A stretch of DNA of 64,000 nucleotides from positions 3,658,001 to 3,722,000 of the forward strand of contig NC_079241.1 of the NCBI RefSeq assembly GCF_028009165.1. The letters are read 5' to 3'. This DNA comes from Akanthomyces muscarius. Taxonomy: Eukaryota > Ascomycota > Sordariomycetes > Hypocreales > Cordycipitaceae. Positions 57,262-64,000 of this stretch are shown here, one piece after another. Position numbers and translations under genes: made by a program. The stretch's first letter is position 1. Each line of letters begins with the position of its first letter. A model generated the notes under the pieces. It had not been told where the DNA came from and made no database searches. It saw nothing but the letters and a program-made list of their open reading frames with translations.

Positions 57262-59246
57262 TCACCTGCCAAAACCGAACCAGCCTCTCTTCTGGGGCTG
57301 CGCTGGCTGGCTGGCTGTCTCAGCGGTAGATGGCGTCTGTCCTGTGACGGCAGCAGCAACAGGGGTCTTACCCAGGTAGCTAATATAGTTCCAGGCGACG
57401 TCGAGGAAGATCGGCTTGACGGGGATGAGGGCCTTTTTGGGCGGGAACTCGACAATGTTCTTGAGGTCGACGCCGCCAGCGGGGAACTGGTGCAGACGCT
57501 CGACCAGCGGGGCCGGGGCGACGGTGCTCTTGGCCAGCTCCTCCTTGCGCAGATTGTCAACGTGAACAATGGCCTGGTGGCGGCGGAGCTCGCCGTCGAC
57601 GAGGTCAGAGAGCTGCCTGACGGCGTCGCTCGAGACTTCAATGTTGGGGGGCGAGCCAGCAGCGCCAGAGGGAGACTCGGGAAGCTGCTTGGTGGCAAAC
57701 TGGCAACGATCAGAGGCGTGCTGGATGAGCGCGAGGGCGTTTGCGACGTTGCCAATGATGGCGTGCGAGCGAGCAATAGACAATGCCCTGTATGACTGTT
57801 AGTGATTCTGAACTAGGTCTTTGGAGTGCAGTAGAGCCAACATACTTGAGAGCGCTAAAGTAGCTGACAAAGGCATTCAGCCTTCCCGAGAGTGCTTCGT
57901 CGGCAGCCACGCCGGGCAGCTCCTTGATGGACTCGAGATTTTGAAGAGTCCCGTCGTATAAAGCAGCCTTCTCCTTCAGCTTCGTAAGCTTTCGCGAAAT
58001 AGGGAGCTCGGTGGGGCCAGACTCGTCGTCATCGTTTCCTTCAGTCTCGGCCTTCTTGATAGCCTTGGAGCGGCCGTGTTCCTCGATAGCGCCGTCTGAT
58101 TCTCCCGTCAGGACACGGTTGCGGCCAATTCTCCAGCTAATCATTTCAAAGTTGACGGCGGTGCGAGTGATTTGCAAGCTTTGCATGCGGGTATCACTCT
58201 GCGCAACGCCCTCACTCCGAAGCTCGTCAATGGCCTGCTTGGTAGCATCCACAGCATCCTGCGTGGCCGTCAAGATATCGTCGTAGGCAGCGGCAGCCTC
58301 GCGCGGAGAACGGCTCTTGCCCTTGGCCAGATTTTCGGCCAGGTTTTGCTTTGCAGCGTTGACCGAAGCCCAGGCGAGGGCGATTTGGGCGTCTTCGATG
58401 CGCACTTCCCGCGATCGCCAGGTAATGGTATCAGGAGCCTTGTCGGGGTTTCCCAGACTTGTTTTTGCGTCAGACTCTCCAGACAAAGCACCCGGGTCGA
58501 CCTCGTTGATCTGTTCTACAAGTACTTTGTCGGAATCAGGAAAAGCCTTGTGTGCAATAGTCGGGATCGGAATGGTGCGAGGCGTCTTCAGCTGGTATGC
58601 GGCATATCGAATCGAAGGATCTATAGTATCGGCAAGGAGGTCCTTGTAAATGTCGCCCTTCCCGGCCGTAGTCAGTGCTGTGTAGATGACTCTTGAGACA
58701 GCGTAGCTCTGGAGGCACGGCTGCCAGGTGTGCTTCTCAAACTGCATGGCGCCCACAATGAGGGCTTCGTAGGCTTTCGCTTCGAGAATGTCGCGAGTCG
58801 AGGCGCCCGAGACCGTGGTCTCCGAGAGAGCTTCGACGAGGCTGTGGGCGGTAATGGCGGCTCGGTTCAGCCGAGAGACTATGTGCGATTTAGTGCGGCC
58901 GGCAATTCCCTTGCGTCCTGTCGCATGAGCAGCTTTTATGGACATGGCCTGCGCCCAAGCCCGCTCGCTGGTGAGCAGCAGCAAATGCACATATCTAACG
59001 CCACGGTCAGCGCGAGAGCCCCAAAAATTGTGTCTTTGTAGTTTCAAACGCGTACTCGTGATTTTCTGCAATATTTTCAGAAGTGATGGCTTCCGTCTTG
59101 TGGAACTTGCCACGGTTCCGCGTGGCAATGCCCAGCTTCTTGCGCGAGCTCAGCATGCGCTTGGACAGCTGGCTGTGATAGGTGGAGTAATCACCATAGA
59201 CGAGAGCATTGTCACGTCCCAAGAGGACGAAGCTGGTGATGTCCAT
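57262..59246 (-). CDS. srp68: Signal recognition particle subunit SRP68
   Basis: Protein of the SRP S domain that, with SRP72, binds 7SL-type RNA and helps target secretory ribosomes to the ER. Exons 59246-59056, 58994-57846 and 57787-57262 give 621 aa, close to the human and yeast proteins. Opening sequence MDITSFVLLGRDNALVYGDYSTYH leads to the RNA-binding helical repeat region: YHSQLSKRMLSSRKKLGI, then across the first intron ENHEYVHLLLLTSERAWAQAM, SRLNRAAITAHSL and AYEALIVGAMQFEKHTWQP. The C-terminal part includes ALSIARSHAIIGNVANALAL, the stretch around DLKNIVEFPPKKALIPVKPI, and the short PxxFLDVAWNYI motif typical of SRP68 tails that bind SRP72. It ends with basic RGWFGFGR. Introns are 61 and 58 nt, GT-AG. 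Strong call. Confidence 0.95.
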
Positions 59247-60896
59247 GGCTGTTCCGCGCAGTCCAGCCCAAATCGATGGCGGTTGGGACCTGAATTGGGT
59301 GTGGTCGAGGTTTCGATTGAATTCTGGTGGGGGGGCCTCATGGCGGGGCAAAATTTGTGTGCGCCAGCTGGCAAGCTGGCTCGACAGGCTGTGCGATGGT
59401 TATGTAATCCGGGGTTGTGGGCTGAGAACAAGGATAGTGGCCGGTCATTTTTGATACTTTTAAAAAGGCACTCGTATACACTTTGCTTTATTATTTAGTT
59501 ACTCAGTCTGTGTATACCTCTGGAGCCCTTTCCGAGGTCTTTTGTGCGGTGCACTGCTTCTAGCTGTAGCCACAGCAGGGTAGCAGCGATTTGGTGTAAG
59601 CGGGAGCAGCTGTACGTAGGTACGTGCTGGCGAAAGCACCAACGTGACCTAGAGGATTTCCAAAAGCCGGGGACAATCATGAAAATTAAATACGCAAAGA
59701 TTGCCGAGAGCTGTCCGTGATGATGATCCGTGTCGCATTCTAGCTAGAGACGTGGCATGGCACCTCCACCGACCTGACTTGCATCCATCTCATCGAGCTA
59801 GGCGCCGTCGGCAGAGCAGCCAGGGCCAGTCAGGAGCCAGTCAGAGGCAGAGACAAGGCCATCTACAGAGACTAGCCAGACACGGCGCACCTGGCAGTTT
59901 CACATAGATTCATGGCAAGGCAATATTAGCGGCACAAAAATAGGCTCACGTGCAGGTGCCAAACTCACAGCGTGCTATCGGGAGCGGCTCTGGAGACTGG
60001 CGTCGAGATACCAGTACAGGCGGGCCCTGGCACTTGGGTGGCGCACGGGCCAAGCTCTTTTAGCTGCCTAGCTGGCCGCAGCAAAAACCGACATGAGCAG
60101 GTGACCTCGGGTCGACTCAAGCGTGCTCCATAGCTCCAGCGTGCACAGGATACTTGCAGCAGGTGGAGAGCCGCCCTGCAGTGCTCTCTCTCCAGCGCTC
60201 CCCAGCCAGCGAGTGCACATGGCGCCACCCTTGCCTGGCGGGCCGCTGTAATAATTAATTCTACAGCGTCCGATCCGCCTAATAATACTGCTCTTAGCGT
60301 TATAATTCTACGCTACCTATTCTCGGCCTCCAGATTAACCTGCAACCTGCGCAACCTGCTCTTGCCCTGCTGACTTATCATGTCAATGTGACTCGCTTTG
60401 CCAGTCTCCAAATCTTCTTCTTCACTCGGCTTCCTTTTCTCTGTTCAGCACACGCTCTCTCGTGCCCTCGTAGGCTTCACTCTCATTTTTGGTCCCTCTG
60501 CCCTGTCTCAGCGCAGCGCCTTGTCCTGCCACGGACCTGTGTTGCTCCCTGCACGCGCGCTGCCTCGCCACTATAGCCATTCTTCGTCCTATACGCCACG
60601 CTACGGCCTCTACTCGGCAATCACCGTACGTGCGTCGCCGAACAGATAAAAGTTCATTCTAGTTGCTCAGGTTCGGCTTTGCAATGAGATTTGGGCTATC
60701 CGCCTCCAAGGCGCTCTAAATTATCGCATCGACTTTCCCTGCTGCGGGCTCGTTTGCGTGACTCAATCCTCATCGTCTTTACAAACGGTATGTCTGCGTC
60801 TCTCCCTCTTGTTCACGATAGTCGCCCCTCAGCGCTTTCTCTCCACCACCATTTCACCTCTGATATACAATAGGCCACTCTGCCTGTTCAGACACT
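59247..60896. other. Divergent promoter region of SRP68 and the SNF2-like ATPase
   Basis: No gene is supported. Short frames exist only in C/T-rich sequence (60388-60890) that looks like leader of the plus-strand gene. The central part has several CAGGTGC/CAGGCGG-like G/C motifs without obvious repeats. Confidence 0.5.
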
Positions 60897-63800
60897 ATGC
60901 ATTCCTGGAACCCGGCCGCCTTGCTTCAGCCGGGTCGTCGCCAGCCTAATCATAGTCGTCTGGGAACACCCTCTTCGAATCCCGCGTCGCCTATGCCCTC
61001 GGCGCTCCGGGATCGGGCTGATTCTGAATCCAGCGCTAGCAACACGGTTTTTCAGTTTGCTACGGCTGGTGACAGTGCTTCGGACATCCCCAGTGGCCCA
61101 TCAACGCCTGGCAGCACAACGCCTGTTTCTGGCGTTGGGTCTTGGCTCGAACGAGTCAACAATGTCCAGGCTCGGTCCGCCATTCCGCAAGCAAAGCGAA
61201 GAAAAGTTGATGAATTCGGCGACGATGGTAAAAGCACCACTATGCCCACAAGGCACGGCGGCGGCGGCCTCGGAGACTATGTTCGGGACCAGCAGCAGCA
61301 GTCCAATGGCGCTATCGCCACACAGGCCATGATGGTCGACTTGACAGCTGGTAAGCTGCTCTGCTATCATACACCTTTACCTCTCTAACAGTGTCTTAAA
61401 AAGGTACCGATGACGAGGTCCAGGAGATCAGTGATCCAAAAGACGAAGAAGTCTGCTATGGCATGATAAAGACCTACCTAAACTGCACTCGAGTTCCGTC
61501 ACCAAAGCCTGGAACCCAAAGTCTCTTTGGCGCTGGCTACATTCCACCCATCAAGATCAACCTCAAGAGGGCTGTAGGCGACCAGACTCTCAAAATACCA
61601 GCGTCCGACTTTACCCGTGAAATTATCGGTCACGTCGTAGCCGCAACTGCTGGTGCTATGAGTCCGCTACTCGATAGCAACTTGCGTCTGCGAACTGAGT
61701 GCCGCATTCCATCTCAACCTCGCAAACCGGGCGAGGAATCAGGCAGCCCGACTTCACGGGCGTACAATTTTGAGATTGTTCTTTATGGTCCGCTGAAATA
61801 CGCCAAGAACATTGGAGTTCACCTCAAAAGAACTGGTCAGCAACTTGTGGCACCTCACATGGTCCAAAAAGGGATTCGCGTCCAGAACCCTCATGTTAGC
61901 GAGTATAGACCTCCCGCTCCACGAACGTACTCCTCGTCCAACATGAATGCACAAACAGTCTCTAGTGCTCTGACTGCCCGCACCGTCGAGGAGGTGCGCT
62001 CCGAAGTGCTGGGTGTCTTTGACTCGATGACGAAAAGCGAAGACTTGCCTATGATGGACCCAAGTGACATAATTACCACGCCACTGCTTAAGCATCAGAA
62101 GCAGGGTCTTTACTTCATGACAACTCGCGAGTCCTCCAATGCCCAAGATGACAATAAGGAGGGTCTGGTATCTTTTTGGCAGACTAAACTTGGACCGAAC
62201 GGCCAGAAGTTTTATTTCAATGTCATTACCGGCCATCATCAGAAAGCGCCACCACCGGAGACCAAAGGTGGCATCCTGGCCGACATGATGGGACTTGGCA
62301 AGACTCTCAGTATTCTGTCTCTCTTGGCGACAACCACCGAGCACGCTCGGCAGTGGGAGACCAAATCGCCCGTGCAGCCCTCTCCTGTGGAACCCAAGGC
62401 TGTTAGCAGAAACGACATTCTTGGCGGTAACCAACCGTCTCTTGGCTTGACTGCTGTGACCAGAAATTCACGAGCTACATTGATCGTATGCCCTCTCAGC
62501 ACAGTCACCAATTGGGAGGAGCAGGTGAAGCAGCACGTTAAGTCTGGCGCTTTAAATGTGCATATTTACCACGGCCCAAGCCGCATCAGAGATGCTGCAA
62601 AGCTTGCGTCCTTTGACGTCGTCGTCACGACCTACGGTTCAGTCTCCAATGAGCTGAGCTCTCGCAAGAGGGGGAAGCACGGTCAGTATCCGTTGGAGGA
62701 GATTAGCTGGTTTCGTATCGTTCTTGACGAAGCACATATGATTCGTGAGCAAAGCACTGTCCAGTTCAAAGCCATTTGCCGTCTTCAGTCAGACAGAAAG
62801 TGGGCTGTCACTGGCACGCCAGTGCAGAATCGGCTTGACGATCTTGCCGCTCTACTCGCTTTTCTGCGCCTGCATCCTTTTCATGAACGGAGCAAGTTCC
62901 ATCGCTATATTGTGGAGCCTTTCAAAGTTTGTGATCCCGAAATTGTTCCAAAGCTGCGTATCCTCGTCGACACAATCACTCTGCGGAGACTCAAGGATAA
63001 GATTGATCTGCCGCCTCGACAAGACCTTGTTGTCAAGCTCGACTTCTCGCACGAGGAGCGCGCTGTCTACGACATGTTTGCTCGAAACGCCCAAGATCGC
63101 GTCAAGGTACTCGCTGGTGCGCGAGACAAGGGACTCGGCGGCAACACCTACATCCACATCCTCAAAGCCATATTGCGACTGCGACTGCTTTGTGCACACG
63201 GCAAGGATCTTCTGAATGAAGCAGACTTGGCTGCTCTTGCCGGCATGTCTGCTGAACTAGCCATCACTATTGATGATGAAGACGAGGATGGACCAGCCCT
63301 TTCCCATCAGAAGGCGCACGAAATGTTCACGCTCATGCAGGACACCAATAACGATGCTTGTATTGAATGTAGCAAGAAGATTGCGGCTAACGATGACTCC
63401 ATGGATAATGAAACCCAAGGAGACATTCTTGGTTACATGACGCCATGCTTCCACGTCATCTGCCGCTCATGCATTGGCAGCTTTGAGCGTCGCGTCAAGT
63501 CTAACGTCCCTGCTGGTTATATTGCAGGCCCTTGCCCCGTATGCAACAGCCAAATCCGTTTTGACTTTGTCGAACTGCGCCGAGAGGATGTGGAGGCCGA
63601 GCATAAGGGTGCTAGCCGTAAATCAAAGACTGGTCCCAAATACACCGATGGCTACAACGGGCCGCATACAAAGACAACGGCCCTTCTAGAAGACCTTCTC
63701 AAGTCGGAAGAAGCAACCAAGGCCAATCCCACTGAGCCGCCGTACAAGTCTGTGGTGTTTTCCGGCTGGACATCGCATCTGGATCTGATCGAGCTTGCCT

Positions 63801-64000
63801 TGAGGGCTGCTAGCATTTCCTTTGTCCGGCTCGACGGCACCATGTCGCGCATGGCGCGTACCGCCGCCATGGACAAGTTCCGCGAGGATGACAACGTTCA
63901 TGTTATCCTCGTATCCATCATGGCCGGCGGTCTCGGCCTCAACCTGACGGCCGGCAACAGCGTGTACGTCATGGAACCGCAATTCAACCCGGCCGCGGAG
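60897..64000 (+). CDS. Rad5/HLTF-like SNF2 ATPase with RING domain, 3' end cut by window edge
   Basis: Swi2/Snf2 translocase-ubiquitin ligase of the Rad5/HLTF/SHPRH class, acting in error-free damage tolerance or chromatin remodelling in the nucleus. Exons are 60897-61350 and 61404 to the edge; the 53-nt intron has GTAAGC and AAAAAG ends. 1017 residues are visible. A Ser-rich N-terminus precedes a region (about 165-290) with ARG-rich strands. Helicase motifs: DMMGLGKT at 445-452 (Walker A, Lys451), LIVCPLSTVTNWEEQV, LDEAH at 592-596 (motif II) and VTGTPVQNRLDDL (motif III). The RING lies between the ATPase halves at about 804-865 (CIECSKK, PCFHVICRSC, CPVCNSQI), as in Rad5. The second RecA lobe begins at VVFSGWTSHLDL and reaches GGLGLNLTAGNSVYVMEPQFN near the edge, with the final motifs missing. 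Rad5 proper has a HIRAN domain; whether the N-terminal region is one is unclear. Confidence 0.93.

Overview
This window reads as nuclear DNA of a filamentous ascomycete. The evidence is GT-AG introns of about 45-85 nt with CTAAC/CTGAC-type branch points, monocistronic genes on both strands, pyrimidine-rich leaders and a Zn2Cys6 regulator. The gene set also fits: SRP68, mitochondrial Hsp70, an FTS/AKTIP-type E2 variant and a Rad5/HLTF-like SNF2 ATPase. The protein style suggests Sordariomycetes, perhaps Hypocreales; that placement is inference. There is no operon, rRNA, tRNA, CRISPR array or complete transposon that I can support.

Layout. At 1-1252 (-) lies a secreted LIP-family lipase cut by the left edge. 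Ribokinase (2568-3518, +) converges on an unrecognised three-exon gene (3614-5370, -). Next come an FTS/AKTIP homologue with a GC-AG intron (5628-6765, -) and a CCDC124/Lso2-type protein (7167-7970, -). About 9.7 kb with no convincing gene separates these from a six-exon MFS transporter (17674-19672, +). Behind the transporter sit a five-copy minisatellite and a 0.4-kb TG-rich tract (20721-21529), then a gene-poor stretch with two weak small-ORF candidates. A 965-aa Zn2Cys6 regulator follows (25306-28301, +), then a single-pass membrane protein (29710-30444, +). An intradiol ring-cleavage dioxygenase (31560-32654, +) converges on a secreted AA12-type quinoprotein dehydrogenase (33013-34547, -).

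The right half holds a PH-domain protein (36536-39073, -), a 6.7-kb divergent gap, a coiled-coil protein (45776-46824, +) and a mitochondrial L-2-hydroxyglutarate dehydrogenase (47438-49162, +). A WD40-like/DUF2415 protein (49782-~52064, -) is divergent from mitochondrial Hsp70 (53451-55614, +). A small membrane protein (56092-56490, -) and SRP68 (57262-59246, -) follow. The SNF2/RING ATPase (60897 onward, +) runs off the right edge.

How the genes relate. Most are unrelated housekeeping genes: protein targeting and import (SRP68, Hsp70), ribosome status (CCDC124), dynein cargo transport (FTS) and DNA repair (SNF2/RING). The lipase, dioxygenase, AA12 enzyme, ribokinase and transporter fit a saprotrophic or host-associated nutritional life, but nothing shows that they form one pathway. 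I did not find a clear new biological system. The most unusual non-coding features are the two long gene-free intervals, a 24-bp perfect palindrome at 36393-36416, the minisatellite/TG block, and several small ORFs shorter than usual gene-calling limits.
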